This document shows positions 1-7,984 of a stretch of 64,000 nt of DNA, in pieces (positions within the stretch are counted from its first letter, which is position 1; each line of letters begins with the position of its first letter). The notes beneath the pieces are model-generated. The model ran no database searches and was not told the origin of the DNA. It saw only the letters and a list, made by a program, of their open reading frames with translations. Made by a program: the position numbers and the translations under genes. Origin of the DNA: Kibdelosporangium philippinense (lineage in GTDB: Bacteria; Actinomycetota; Actinomycetes; Mycobacteriales; Pseudonocardiaceae); contig NZ_JAJVCN010000002.1 of the NCBI RefSeq assembly GCF_021390435.2, positions 2,170,001-2,234,000 on the forward strand, written 5' to 3'.

Positions 1-2
1 CC

Positions 3-698
3 TGGCAGCAGCACACCTACCGCGACCCGGTCCTCGACCCGCACACCGGGCAGCTGATCCACACCGCCCAGATCGCCGAGACCAGCCATACCGCGTTCAC
101 CAACCCGACCGTCAACCCCGGCCAGAAAACCACCGCCCGGCTACTGGTCCGCCGGACCCGGATCACCACCCGCGACGAGCAGGGCGAGTTGTTCCCAGCC
201 AGGCGCTACCACGCGGTGTCCACCAACCTCCCACCCACCACCACCAAGCCCGCCACCACCAGGCCCGACACCACCAGGCCCGCCACCACCAGGCCCGCCA
301 CCACCAGGCCCGACACCACCGAGCCCGACACGGCCGGCTTCGACACGGCCACCGCCTGGCGTCTGCACGACCAACGCAGCGGCGCGATCGAACACGTCTT
401 CGCCGAACTGGCCGCCGGCCCACTGGCCCACTTCCCGTCCGGACTGTTCGCCGCCAACGCCGCCTGGCTCTCCCTGGCCGCCCTGACCCACAACCTCCTC
501 CGCGCCACCGCAACCCTGGCCGGCCCCACCCACGCCCGAACACGCCTGACCACCCTGCGCCGCCGGTTGATCACCATCGCCGCCCGCGTCACCCGCACCG
601 CCCGCCACATCACCCTGCGACTACCACAAGACTGGCCCTGGGCCACCGACTTCACCCAACTATTCACCACCATCCACGCCCCACCCCACCCCGCCTGA
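3..698 (+). pseudogene. IS1380-family transposase, C-terminal part (5' end outside window)
   Basis: The frame is open from the first bases to the stop at 696-698, giving about 231 residues. The C-terminal half has the pattern of IS1380-type DDE transposases: a segment before an 'IEHVFAEL' helix, then 'HFPSGLFAANAAWLSLAALTHN' split over a short helix, then an arginine-rich tail (TLRRRLITIAARVTRTARH). The catalytic N-terminal part lies upstream of the window, so intactness cannot be judged. Between about residues 83 and 107 the protein carries a Thr/Pro/Arg/Asp-rich tandem array (PATTR/PDTTR) encoded by a 15-bp repeat, not a normal part of this fold. Family assignment is by recognition of the C-terminal pattern. 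Confidence 0.7.
249..323. repeat. 15-bp in-frame tandem repeat inside the transposase
   Basis: Five consecutive 15-bp units of the form CCCGMCACCACCAGG, alternating between GCC and GAC at the second codon. They keep the reading frame and encode P-A/D-T-T-R. Probably slippage expansion in a linker. Confidence 0.85.
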
Positions 699-845
699 AC
701 CCCTAACCACCCGCCTGACCAGGCCCAACCCGAAAGACCACAGTGGAAAAGCTGGGCAGACCAGCAACTCCCACACGACCACACCACACACCACCAGCCC
801 ACCACCACAACCACCCACCACCACAACCACAACCCAAGATCAACG
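699..845. other. Spacer after the transposase, low-complexity CCACCA-rich
   Basis: No gene is seen. About 780-835 is a C/A-only low-complexity stretch (repeated CCACCA/CAACCA). It probably contains the right end of the IS1380 element, but I could not identify a terminal inverted repeat without the left end. Confidence 0.4.
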
Positions 846-1406
846 GTGAATCCAGGTCAGACGCCGCGAAGGTGGCCTTCACGGCAAACCATCGCCGTGG
901 TACTGGTTGGGGTGGGGACGGCCGGGTTCGTGTTGATCGCCGCCACGGCTGGGGCCGACATGTCCGGTGTCCAAACTGGAGGCATCCAGCTTTTCGTGCT
1001 TGGCGCGTTCGGGTTCGCTTGCCTTGCTTTGGTTGTACGAAACTGCCTGCTGCTGGCCAGTTCCGCGGCGGTGATGTTCGGCATAGGCTCGGCGTTGATC
1101 CGCGCGGCCACTGTGAACATCTCCGGGGACTTCTCACTGATGCTCGTTCTCGGTGCTGAGTCGGTCGCGCTGATCCTGATCGGCGGCTGGCTCGTGCATC
1201 AGGCGTACGCGGTCGGTTCGACGTCCACTGTGATCGCGAGCACGACTGTGCTCGACCCGTTCACGGCTGTCGCTGTCGGCCTGTGGGTCTACGGCGAAGC
1301 CGCGCTTTTCACACCTGTCCAAGCCTTCGCCTTGGCTGGGTTCGCCCTGCTGTCCGTCGTCGGCGTGCTAGCGCTGGCCAAAGATCCTCAACCCAAGGAG
1401 AAGACT
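846..1406 (+). pseudogene. 5'-truncated DMT/EamA-type permease, in frame with the downstream glycosyltransferase
   Basis: The frame encodes about six hydrophobic helices (roughly residues 14-36, 46-68, 74-92, 97-122, 124-148 and 154-176), including 'STSTVIASTTVLDPFTAVAVG', which resembles the C-terminal half of actinobacterial DMT-superfamily permeases (normally about 10 helices). The first four or so helices are missing. The first codons coincide with an interspersed repeat and transposon-associated DNA, so I read this as a 5' truncation. There is no stop between this part and the glycosyltransferase, so a membrane-anchored fusion protein starting at GTG 846 remains possible. A strong internal ribosome-binding site at 1395-1400 argues for separate translation of the second part. 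Confidence 0.55.
861..885. repeat. Short interspersed repeat, copy A (partial)
   Basis: The segment contains GAAGGTGGCCTTCACGGC, matching the core of the larger repeats at 10631-10667 and 63228-63308. It lies inside the first codons of the truncated permease frame, marking a junction between foreign or rearranged DNA and the old gene. Confidence 0.55.
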
Positions 1407-2597
1407 GTGCTCGCAAAGAACGGGCTCGCAAAGAACGGCCAGCTGCGGATTCTGATCGGCGCGGACACGTTCCCGCCCGATATCAACGGCGCGGCGAACT
1501 TCGCTGGCCGACTGGCACACGGGCTTGCCGAACGCGGTCACGACGTGCACGTGGCCTGCCCGCAACACGCCGTGCCGGTAGACGATGGGGCAATCACGAT
1601 GCATCCCGTGACGTCCAAGCGAACGCCGTTCCATCCGACGTTCCGGATCTCGTTGCCCTGGCAGGCCGCCAAGGAAGCCGAGGAGATGATCCAGCGCATC
1701 CAACCGGACGTCGTGCATGTCCAGTCACACTTCCCGGTCGGCCGAGCGGTTCTGCGTGCGGCACAGAGGCACGGAATCCCTGTGATCGCAACGAATCACT
1801 TCATGCCGGAGAACCTCATCGGCTACGTCCCGATTCCCAAGCCTGTGCGTGCCGCGGCCGTGCGGTGGGCATGGCGGGACCTGGTCAAGGTCTTCCGCAC
1901 CGCCGACCTCGTCACTGCCCCCACGCCGCGCGCGGTGGAATTGTTGACTGCCAATGGTTTGCCGGGCTCGCCGCGCGCGATCTCGTGCGGGATCGACCTC
2001 GACCACTATCCGGCCAGGCAAACCAGTGGCAAGCAGGTGCTGTTCGTCGGCAGGCTCGACGAGGAGAAGAACCTCGACGAGCTGATCAAAGCGGTCGCCC
2101 GGCTGCCGGAAGTACGTGCCGAGATCGTCGGCGACGGTTCATGCCGGGAGAAGCTGACCGCGCTCGCGGACAGCCTCAAAGTGCGTGACCGCATCGATTT
2201 CCTCGGTTTTGTGTCCGATGAGGAGCTTGTCCGCGCCTATCAGCGCGCCGACCTGTTCTGCATGCCAGGCACGGCCGAACTGCAAAGTCTGGCCACAATG
2301 GAGGCCATGGCCGCCGGATTGCCTGTCGTCGTGGCGGATGCGATGGCCCTGCCGCACCTGTGCGACCCGGGTGTCAACGGATTCCGTTTCCCGCCAGGTA
2401 ATGTGGCGATCCTGGCCGCGGCGATCGACGAGGTCTTCCGTGACCCCGCGCTGACCGCCGCGATGGGCAGTGCCAGCCGCCAGATGATCGAGCACCACGA
2501 CATCGGCCGGACGCTGACGACCTTCGAGGACGTGTACTGCGCCGTCTCGGGGATCAGCCGGCCGCAGCCAGTGTCCGGCGTGCGATCCGCAGCGTGA
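1407..2597 (+). CDS. Glycosyltransferase family 4 (GT-B)
   Basis: About 396 aa from GTG 1407, which sits six bases after an AAGGAG ribosome-binding site (1395-1400). The N-terminal Rossmann half begins 'LRILIGADTFPPDINGAANF' with the glycine-rich acceptor loop of GT4 enzymes. The C-terminal half has 'VLFVGRLDEEKNLDELI', 'RIDFLGFVSDEELVRAYQRA' and an E-x7-E-like segment near 'GTAELQSLATMEAMAAGLPVVV'. This fits retaining sugar transfer from a nucleotide sugar to a lipid or polysaccharide acceptor. The substrate cannot be read. Upstream, the same frame carries a truncated DMT permease. The last 44 bases overlap the convergent amidohydrolase. Confidence 0.85.
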   Translation: MLAKNGLAKNGQLRILIGADTFPPDINGAANFAGRLAHGLAERGHDVHVACPQHAVPVDDGAITMHPVTSKRTPFHPTFRISLPWQAAKEAEEMIQRIQPDVVHVQSHFPVGRAVLRAAQRHGIPVIATNHFMPENLIGYVPIPKPVRAAAVRWAWRDLVKVFRTADLVTAPTPRAVELLTANGLPGSPRAISCGIDLDHYPARQTSGKQVLFVGRLDEEKNLDELIKAVARLPEVRAEIVGDGSCREKLTALADSLKVRDRIDFLGFVSDEELVRAYQRADLFCMPGTAELQSLATMEAMAAGLPVVVADAMALPHLCDPGVNGFRFPPGNVAILAAAIDEVFRDPALTAAMGSASRQMIEHHDIGRTLTTFEDVYCAVSGISRPQPVSGVRSAA

Positions 2598-3723
2598 GTT
2601 CACGCAGCTCACGCAGGTCGTGATCGACCAGCACACCGTCCAGTTTGACCACTGTGCCGTCGATCAGGACGGTGTGCACGTCCTCGGTCCCCACACTGGT
2701 GGCCACCGCGCCTTCGAGCACCTCGGGGTCCTCGCCGAACAAGTGCTCAAGGCCGCTCAGCAGGACGATGTCGGCCTGCTTTCCGACCTCCAGTGACCCG
2801 ATCGCATCGCCGAGCCCGATTGCCTTGGCGCCGTTGATGGTCGCTGCCTGCAGCAGGTCGCGTGCGGCGAGCGGACCCGTGGCACGCTCGGCCATCAACC
2901 CGGCACGCATCTCGCTGAACATGTCCGGCAGATTGCCGCTCTCGACGTCCACGCCGAGCGCGGGTTCCCCGCCCGCCTCGGCGAACCGTCGGTACGCCAG
3001 GTCGCCGTGACCCATCATCAGCTCGGTGACCGGCGTAACCGTGAGCGTCGAGCCGTAGTCGACGAGCATCTTGAACTCGTCGTCCTCAAGACGGTTGCCG
3101 TGCACAAAATGCAGGTCAGGACCCAGCAGCCCGGCATCGTGCAGCTTACGGACACCGCCGCCCTGTTGGCCGCCGACGTGCATCGACGTGATCAGGCCGC
3201 GGTCGCGCGCCAGCCCGATGTGCCGAGCGACGTCGTCAACCGGAAGGTAATCCGGGCCCAGTGAAGCCACCGCATCCGCTTGGGGATGCATGTCGTCCGG
3301 GTTGCTGTGTCCGAACACGACTCGCAACCCGGTCTGGTGCAACACCTCGATCGCCGCGTCGACCTGCTCAGGATCCGACACCGAACTCCAGTCCAGAACC
3401 GTTGTCACACCGGCGTTCATCGCCTCGGCCGCGGCCAGTTTCAGGCTGTTGCGCACGTCCAGGACGCTCATGCTCGCGCCGACGTGCTGGACGACCTGCT
3501 GCATGTAGTAGCCGAGGGTCATGTCCGGACCGAACCCGCGCAGCGGCGCCTGGGCCATGTGCCGGTGCGTGTCGACGAAGCCGGGGACGAGCAGCTTGCC
3601 GGACGCGTTGATCGCGCGTTTGCCAGGCAGATCGTCGCCTATCGCCTGGATGATGCCGTTCTCGATGAGCAGATCGGCTATGCCATGGCCGAGGACGTAC
3701 CCACCCTTGAACACCACACTCAT
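2554..3723 (-). CDS. Amidohydrolase, cytosine-deaminase/ATZ-TRZ-like
   Basis: 389 aa from ATG at 3723, preceded by GGAGG with five bases spacing; a further in-frame ATG at 3741 lacks such a site. Metal-dependent amidohydrolase features are visible: 'VPGFVDTHRHMAQAPLRG' (HxH-type metal ligands), 'SMHVGGQ', 'VHGNRL', and a C-terminal 'AATINGAKAIGLGDAIGSLEVGKQADIVLL' typical of the composite beta-domain. Members hydrolyse amino or chloro groups on purines, pyrimidines or triazines; the substrate here is unknown. The gene is divergent from a MarR regulator across a large inverted repeat, so substrate-responsive repression is likely. Its 3' end overlaps the convergent glycosyltransferase. Confidence 0.85.
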   Translation of the reverse strand: MSVVFKGGYVLGHGIADLLIENGIIQAIGDDLPGKRAINASGKLLVPGFVDTHRHMAQAPLRGFGPDMTLGYYMQQVVQHVGASMSVLDVRNSLKLAAAEAMNAGVTTVLDWSSVSDPEQVDAAIEVLHQTGLRVVFGHSNPDDMHPQADAVASLGPDYLPVDDVARHIGLARDRGLITSMHVGGQQGGGVRKLHDAGLLGPDLHFVHGNRLEDDEFKMLVDYGSTLTVTPVTELMMGHGDLAYRRFAEAGGEPALGVDVESGNLPDMFSEMRAGLMAERATGPLAARDLLQAATINGAKAIGLGDAIGSLEVGKQADIVLLSGLEHLFGEDPEVLEGAVATSVGTEDVHTVLIDGTVVKLDGVLVDHDLRELRELTLRIARRTLAAAG

Positions 3724-3780
3724 GACTGCCTCCAGTAACAACGGGCGCAGATTTCGACCTTGTTGTCGAACTCATCCGAG

Positions 3781-3836
3781 GCGCCCTGCTTTCGCAAAAG
3801 CTTTTCAGAAAGCTATCTCGAAAGCTTTCAGGGCGC
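3781..3836. promoter_or_regulatory. Large inverted repeat between amidohydrolase and marR (putative operator)
   Basis: Outer arms GCGCCCTG (3781-3788) and CAGGGCGC (3829-3836) enclose AAAAGCTTTT (3796-3805), AAAGCT (3809-3814) and AAAGCTTT (3821-3828). It lies 18 bp before the marR start and 58 bp before the divergent amidohydrolase start, a normal place for an autoregulatory MarR operator. Confidence 0.6.
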
Positions 3837-3853
3837 AAGGTATTCTGTGGACC

Positions 3854-4348
3854 ATGGGTGACCAGGTCGACGGGGTCGTCGCGGCGTGGGATGTGGAGCT
3901 TCCCGGCGTCCTCGGGATCGAGCTGGAGCTCGGCAAACGGGCGGGGTCGGTGTACGCGCGGCTCAACGAGGCCGCGAGCCGTGTGCTGGGCAAACTCAAG
4001 CTGACGAAAGCGGAGTTCGACGTGCTCGCGGTGCTGCGGGCGTCCGGCAAGCCGTACCGGCTCAAGCCGACGGAACTCGCTGCGAGGCTATGGCTTTCGT
4101 CCGGCGGGACAAGCAATGTGCTGCGTCGGCTGACTGAAGCCGAGCTGATTTCCCGTGCGGCGGACGAAGAAGACGCGCGCAGCTCGTGGGTTCAGCTGAC
4201 GCGTCAAGGGGTTCAGGTCGCTGAGGAAGCGGTCCGGCTGACCGCGGAGGCGCAGCAACAGCTGCTGAAAGCCGTGCCGGAACACACTTCAAGGGCCGCA
4301 GCCGACGCGTTGCGCGAAGTGCTGCTGGCCCTGGAAGCGCGGGATTAG
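3854..4348 (+). CDS. MarR-family transcriptional regulator
   Basis: 164 aa from ATG 3854. The winged-helix core is clear: 'LTKAEFDVLAVLRASG', recognition region 'KPTELAARLWLSSGGTSNVLRRLTEAELISRAADEEDARSSWVQLT' split between helix and wing, and terminal dimerisation helices rich in Ala/Glu. MarR proteins bind short palindromes as dimers and release them on ligand binding. The inverted repeat directly upstream and the divergent amidohydrolase suggest it controls itself and that gene. The frame remains open upstream to 3521, but that part overlaps the amidohydrolase antisense and is not credible. Confidence 0.9.
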   Translation: MGDQVDGVVAAWDVELPGVLGIELELGKRAGSVYARLNEAASRVLGKLKLTKAEFDVLAVLRASGKPYRLKPTELAARLWLSSGGTSNVLRRLTEAELISRAADEEDARSSWVQLTRQGVQVAEEAVRLTAEAQQQLLKAVPEHTSRAAADALREVLLALEARD

Positions 4349-4555
4349 CTAGCTGGCGAGCTGGTAACCGGCTTCGGTCACCGCGGCCCGCACGTCGTCG
4401 ACGCTCAGATCGGCATCGCTGGTGACGGTCACTGTGCCGGTGGTCAGGTCGACGTCAACGCTCTGCACGCCCGCGATCTGCCCGACCTCCTCGGTCACCG
4501 AGCTGACGCAGTGGTTGCAGGTCATTCCCTCAACCGTGTATGTCGACTGTGACAT
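4349..4555 (-). CDS. Heavy-metal-associated (CopZ-like) chaperone
   Basis: 68 aa, a single HMA ferredoxin-like domain with the metal site 'GMTCNHC' near residues 9-15 and the usual 'AAVTEAGY' C-terminus. Proteins of this size bind Cu(I) and deliver it to P-type ATPases or to a CsoR repressor. A CsoR-like palindrome lies 34 bp upstream. No copper ATPase or csoR gene is present in this window, so it is either a lone copy or acts with genes elsewhere. Confidence 0.9.
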   Translation of the reverse strand: MSQSTYTVEGMTCNHCVSSVTEEVGQIAGVQSVDVDLTTGTVTVTSDADLSVDDVRAAVTEAGYQLAS

Positions 4556-4588
4556 GTCGAGATCCCCTTTCGGCCTACCCCGGCATTT

Positions 4589-4605
4589 ATACCCCTAGGG
4601 GGTAG
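4589..4605. promoter_or_regulatory. CsoR-type copper operator
   Basis: The palindrome ATACCCCTAGGGGGTAG matches the known CsoR recognition pattern (TACCC...GGGTA around a central TA). It lies just upstream of the HMA protein start, so Cu(I)-induced expression is likely. Confidence 0.75.
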
Positions 4606-4648
4606 TGGCCAGGCAAGGTGCTCTCGATCACTGGAACTTTTCGCCTGC

Positions 4649-5062
4649 CTAAACCGACGCGCGTTCGGCGACCAGCGCGGCCGTCTCCGCGCCACCGCCC
4701 AACGGCATCTCGTAGCTCGCCGCCGCGGCGCGAACCTGCTCGACATTGGCCTCGGCCCACGCTTTGACCGCGGCGACAACGGGCACGAGCGTGCTGCCCA
4801 ATGGCGTGAGCGAGTAGTCCACGGTGACCGGGATGGTCGGCGTGACTTTGCGTTCGACCAGGCCGTTCTGCTCAAGCATGCGCAGGGTCTGGGTGAGCAT
4901 CTTGTGGCTGATGCCGCCGATGCGCCCGGCGAGTTCGCCGTAGCGCTGCGTTCCTTGGGCCAACGCGGTCAGCGTCAGGCCGACCCATTTGCCGGAGATC
5001 AGGTTCAGCACTTCCCTGGTCGGGCAGGCCGCGCTGAAGGCGTTGTACGCGGGGGTAGGCAC
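4649..5062 (-). CDS. HxlR-family transcriptional regulator
   Basis: 137 aa from GTG 5062, chosen because AAGGAGG lies nine bases upstream on this strand; the longer frame back to 5284 runs into the divergent gene. HxlR features: an N-terminal Cys ('SAACPTREVLNLISGKW'), then 'LTALAQGTQRYGELAGRIGGIS', 'KMLTQTLRMLEQNGLVERKV' and 'VDYSLTPLGSTLVPV'. A Cys in this place serves as a redox or electrophile sensor in HypR/YodB-type members. The divergent quinone-oxidoreductase-like gene, 77 bp away, fits an electrophile or quinone response. Confidence 0.9.
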   Translation of the reverse strand: MPTPAYNAFSAACPTREVLNLISGKWVGLTLTALAQGTQRYGELAGRIGGISHKMLTQTLRMLEQNGLVERKVTPTIPVTVDYSLTPLGSTLVPVVAAVKAWAEANVEQVRAAAASYEMPLGGGAETAALVAERASV

Positions 5063-5138
5063 CTTGAGGTACCTCCTTACTAAAAGTTCCCAACGATGCG
5101 ACGGTAGGGGCAGGCGCAGCCGCAAGTCAAGGAGAAAG

Positions 5139-6059
5139 ATGATGAAAGCCCTGGTCAATGCCCCTGGAACGGACGAGTTCGTCCGCCTGACCGACGTCCA
5201 CGAACCCACCGCAGGGCCGCACGACGCGTTGATCCGCGTGCATGCGAGCTCGCTGAACCGTGGCGAGCTGCGCCTGCTGGCCACCCGCCCCGCAGGATGG
5301 CGCCCTGGTCAGGACATCGCTGGCGTCGTCGAGAAGGCGGCCGAGGACGGGTCCGGGCCGAGCGTGGGCACACGAGTGGTCGCGCTGGCCGATGACTCCG
5401 GATGGGCCGAACTCGTGGCCGTCGACACCGACCGCATCGCGGTGCTGGACGACCGTGTCTCCTTCGGCGACGCCGCCACGCTGCCCATCGCGGGCACCAC
5501 TGCGCTGCGGACATTGCGGCTGGGCGGAAGCCTGCTGGGCAAGCGTGTCCTGGTCACGGGCGCTGCCGGTGGCGTTGGTCGCTACCAGGTACAGCTGGCC
5601 GCGTTGCAGGGTGCGCGGGTCACGGCCGTCGCCTCAGACAAGCACGAGAAAGTGTTGCTGAAGCTGGGTGCCGCTGAGGTTGTGAGCAGCCCCGCGGCTG
5701 CTGAGGGGACGTTCGACCTGATCACCGAGTCGGTTGGCGGCGAGAGCCTGTCCGAGGCGATCGGCCGGGTCGCGCCGCACGGCCTGATCGTCGTGTTCGG
5801 ACTCAGCTCCGGCAAAGCCACACCGTTCGCGTTCCGGGACTTCGCACCAGGACACGAGAACGCGCGGATCCAGATCTTCATGTCCTACGCGTCCGGTCCC
5901 GACTTCGGCGCCGACCTGAAAGTCCTGTCGGATCTTGTGGCCGACGGATCGCTGACGGCTCAAGTCGGCCTTGAGGTGCCGTGGACCGAGCTCGCTACGG
6001 CCGCACAGTCCTTGTCGGCACGCGGAGTTGACGGAAAAGCGGTCCTGCAGATCGTCTGA
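5139..6059 (+). CDS. Zinc-independent MDR oxidoreductase, NADPH:quinone reductase-like
   Basis: 306 aa from ATG 5139 with AAGGAG five bases upstream. Medium-chain reductase layout: GroES-like N-terminal domain with 'GQDIAGVVEKA', then the Rossmann domain with 'VLVTGAAGGVGRYQVQLAALQGARVTAVAS'. Structural and catalytic zinc Cys clusters are absent, as in QOR-type enzymes. The expected role is NAD(P)H-dependent reduction of quinones or alpha,beta-unsaturated carbonyls. It is divergent from the HxlR regulator and probably under its control. Confidence 0.85.
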   Translation: MMKALVNAPGTDEFVRLTDVHEPTAGPHDALIRVHASSLNRGELRLLATRPAGWRPGQDIAGVVEKAAEDGSGPSVGTRVVALADDSGWAELVAVDTDRIAVLDDRVSFGDAATLPIAGTTALRTLRLGGSLLGKRVLVTGAAGGVGRYQVQLAALQGARVTAVASDKHEKVLLKLGAAEVVSSPAAAEGTFDLITESVGGESLSEAIGRVAPHGLIVVFGLSSGKATPFAFRDFAPGHENARIQIFMSYASGPDFGADLKVLSDLVADGSLTAQVGLEVPWTELATAAQSLSARGVDGKAVLQIV

Positions 6060-6066
6060 AGTGGAC

Positions 6067-6417
6067 TTACACAGCTTCCACGAGGCGTTTCCGCACCCGT
6101 GTCCGCAACGCCAAGATGACCAGCACCGCGACGATCGTGCCACCGAGGTACGGGAACGTCTCGGCCAACTGCGTTGCGCCGTCGAGCAAAGGCTCGCCGA
6201 GGATCACCGCACCGGCCACAGCGGCCGCGGTGATCAGCGGCGGCTGGACGGCGACCGCGAAGAACGCGGCCCGTTCGGCGAGTACGGCAGCGAGAACGCA
6301 ACCGAGGATGATCGAAAGCGGGAAGAAGACACCACCCGCGATGAGACCACCGACCGCGATGGCAGCAGGGCCGAGCACTGCCAGCCAGCCTGGGACCAGC
6401 GGAACTCTAGTCCACAC
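6067..6417 (-). CDS. Small membrane protein (DUF6542-like)
   Basis: 116 aa from GTG 6417, which overlaps the stop of the LCP gene by 11 bp and suggests translational coupling. Three to four hydrophobic helices ('GWLAVLGPAAIAVGGLIAGG', 'LSIILGCVLAAVLAERAAFFAVAV', 'PLITAAAVAGAVIL', 'GTIVAVLVILALRTR') and a basic tail. I recall DUF6542 as the label used for proteins like this beside cell-envelope genes in Pseudonocardiaceae, but the name is from memory. Function unknown; the context suggests an envelope role with the LCP protein. Confidence 0.6.
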   Translation of the reverse strand: MWTRVPLVPGWLAVLGPAAIAVGGLIAGGVFFPLSIILGCVLAAVLAERAAFFAVAVQPPLITAAAVAGAVILGEPLLDGATQLAETFPYLGGTIVAVLVILALRTRVRKRLVEAV

Positions 6418-7609
6418 AGGGGATCGCTCCGGCGTTGATGGGTTCGACACTGGCAATCTTCTGCACCCTTTGCTGTTTCTCGGTCTTCGTCGAGTCCGGG
6501 TTGGACTGTTGCGGTTGTTGTTGCTGTACCGGCGGTTCGAGCAGGTCCTGGACGAACTGGCGGACCTGGTTGGGACTGACCTCGACCGCACTGCCGTCAC
6601 TCGGCGTCGACAGGTTGATCCGGCCGGTCGGGATCGTCTGGAACGTGATGTTGCCCGCGCTCAGCTCACCCAACTGCTGCGCGAACGACAGCAGGTCCCA
6701 GTTCTTGTCAAGGACAACGGCTTTCGTCAGCGCCTCGACAAGACCGGTGATCTTGGACGGGTCGGTGAGCGTGCCCGCGCTGAACATCCGGTTGGCCAGA
6801 CCAGCCAGGAACGCCTGCTGGCGCCGTACCCGGTCAAGGTCGCCGTTGGGCAGCTGGTGCCGCTGGCGGACGAACTTCAGCGCGTCAACGCCCTGCAGAG
6901 TCTGTTGTCCCGCAGGGAAGTTCGCGCCCGAGTACGAGTCACGTACCGGGTTGTTCAGGCACACCGGCACGCCGCCGACCGCGTTGGTGATCTCGCTGAA
7001 CCCGAGCAGGTTGATCTCGGCGTAGTGGTCGATGTGCAGACCGGTCAGGTTGTTGATGGTGGCGATCAGGTTGCGACGGCCTGCCGTGGTCGACTCACGG
7101 TCCACAGTGGCCTGATCGGCGCCCTGGCCGCGCAGCTGGCTGGCTCTGGCGTTCTTTCCCCGTGCATAAGCGGAGTTGAGCTTGTGCATGCCGAACCCGC
7201 CCGCGATGTTCACATAGGAGTCACGCGGCAGCGAGACACCCCAGGCCTTTTTGGTCGGATCCGCGGGAACGTGGATCACGATCATCGTGTCGGTGTTCTG
7301 CTCACCAGTCGAGTTGCCCGCCTGCAACTCGGCACGCTGCTCAGCAGACAGCGGGTTGCCCTGCGCGTCGGTGCGGCTGTCCAGCCCGACCAGCAGGATC
7401 GTGGTGTCCTGCGGCGGTTGACGCAGCGGAGTCGGCGCGCCGCTCGTGGTCGGCGCGGGCGTGTCCGGGACGATCACGTCGTCCGTGGCCAGGTTCGTCG
7501 TCGCGGTCCGGTAGGTCCACCAGCCGGTCGCGGTGACCGCGAGCACAGCCAACGAGACGGTCGCGACCAGTCCCTTGGTGAGGATCGACAGGATCTTCAT
7601 GGTTCTCAT
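6407..7609 (-). CDS. LytR-CpsA-Psr (LCP) family cell-wall ligase
   Basis: 400 aa. An N-terminal membrane anchor (about residues 9-29) is followed by an extracytoplasmic LCP domain: 'ILLVGLDSRTD', 'NTDTMIVIHVPADPTKKAWGVSLPRDSYVNI' (the Asp/Arg residues that hold the pyrophosphate), 'LNSAYA', 'GLHIDHYAEINLLGFSEITNAVGGVPVCL' and 'FVRQRHQLPNGDLDRVRRQQ'. A Gln-rich C-terminal tail ends in a Cys. LCP enzymes transfer undecaprenyl-linked glycopolymers onto peptidoglycan or arabinogalactan. The start overlaps by four bases (ATGA) the stop of a deacetylase remnant. Confidence 0.92.
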   Translation of the reverse strand: MRTMKILSILTKGLVATVSLAVLAVTATGWWTYRTATTNLATDDVIVPDTPAPTTSGAPTPLRQPPQDTTILLVGLDSRTDAQGNPLSAEQRAELQAGNSTGEQNTDTMIVIHVPADPTKKAWGVSLPRDSYVNIAGGFGMHKLNSAYARGKNARASQLRGQGADQATVDRESTTAGRRNLIATINNLTGLHIDHYAEINLLGFSEITNAVGGVPVCLNNPVRDSYSGANFPAGQQTLQGVDALKFVRQRHQLPNGDLDRVRRQQAFLAGLANRMFSAGTLTDPSKITGLVEALTKAVVLDKNWDLLSFAQQLGELSAGNITFQTIPTGRINLSTPSDGSAVEVSPNQVRQFVQDLLEPPVQQQQPQQSNPDSTKTEKQQRVQKIASVEPINAGAIPCVD

Positions 7610-7810
7610 CGCAGGCAGTCCGTCAGTAGTGCGGGTGTCAGGCCGTTGGTCCTGGCTCGTGTGACGAAGGCCGCCACGTCTTTCTCGAAGTTCGGGGTGA
7701 AGTGCGTGAGCACGATCGAGCCGGGCCGGAACTCGCGGGCGTACGTGTCGGACACCAGCGCGAACACCGCTAATGCCACATAGCGGAACGGCTTGAGACG
7801 CTCGAGCATG
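7606..7810 (-). pseudogene. Polysaccharide deacetylase, C-terminal remnant
   Basis: A frame of up to 67 codons ends 'FRPGSIVLTHFTPNFEKDVAAFVTRARTNGLTPALLTDCLR', read here in pieces, which matches the C-terminal end of NodB-type polysaccharide deacetylases (GxIiLxHf...al..ik..Gl.pall.dyl). The catalytic NodB core is absent upstream, where a divergent lipoprotein gene now lies. Its stop overlaps the LCP start, so the ancestral order was probably deacetylase-LCP. Confidence 0.55.
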
Positions 7811-7984
7811 GCCCCTGACTCCCCGACGTTTTCCAGAACGTGATCTCCTTCGAAGTTAGGGACGCTTTTCGGCGGTAGTCCGACGGTCGTGTAACAGCCC
7901 GCCCGCAGAATTCCGGCGGGCTTGTAACAGTCGAGTGGCCGGGCTAGTGGGCGTCGGCAGAATGGAGTGACGAAGGAGGGCCGA

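Noticed and set aside
206..832. Minus-strand frames across the CCACCA-rich start of the window
   Set aside because: Gly/Val/Trp-rich translations of low-complexity DNA antisense to the IS1380 transposase.
6116..7783. 555-aa plus-strand frame
   Set aside because: Antisense to the LCP gene and its neighbour; Arg/Asp-rich shadow composition.
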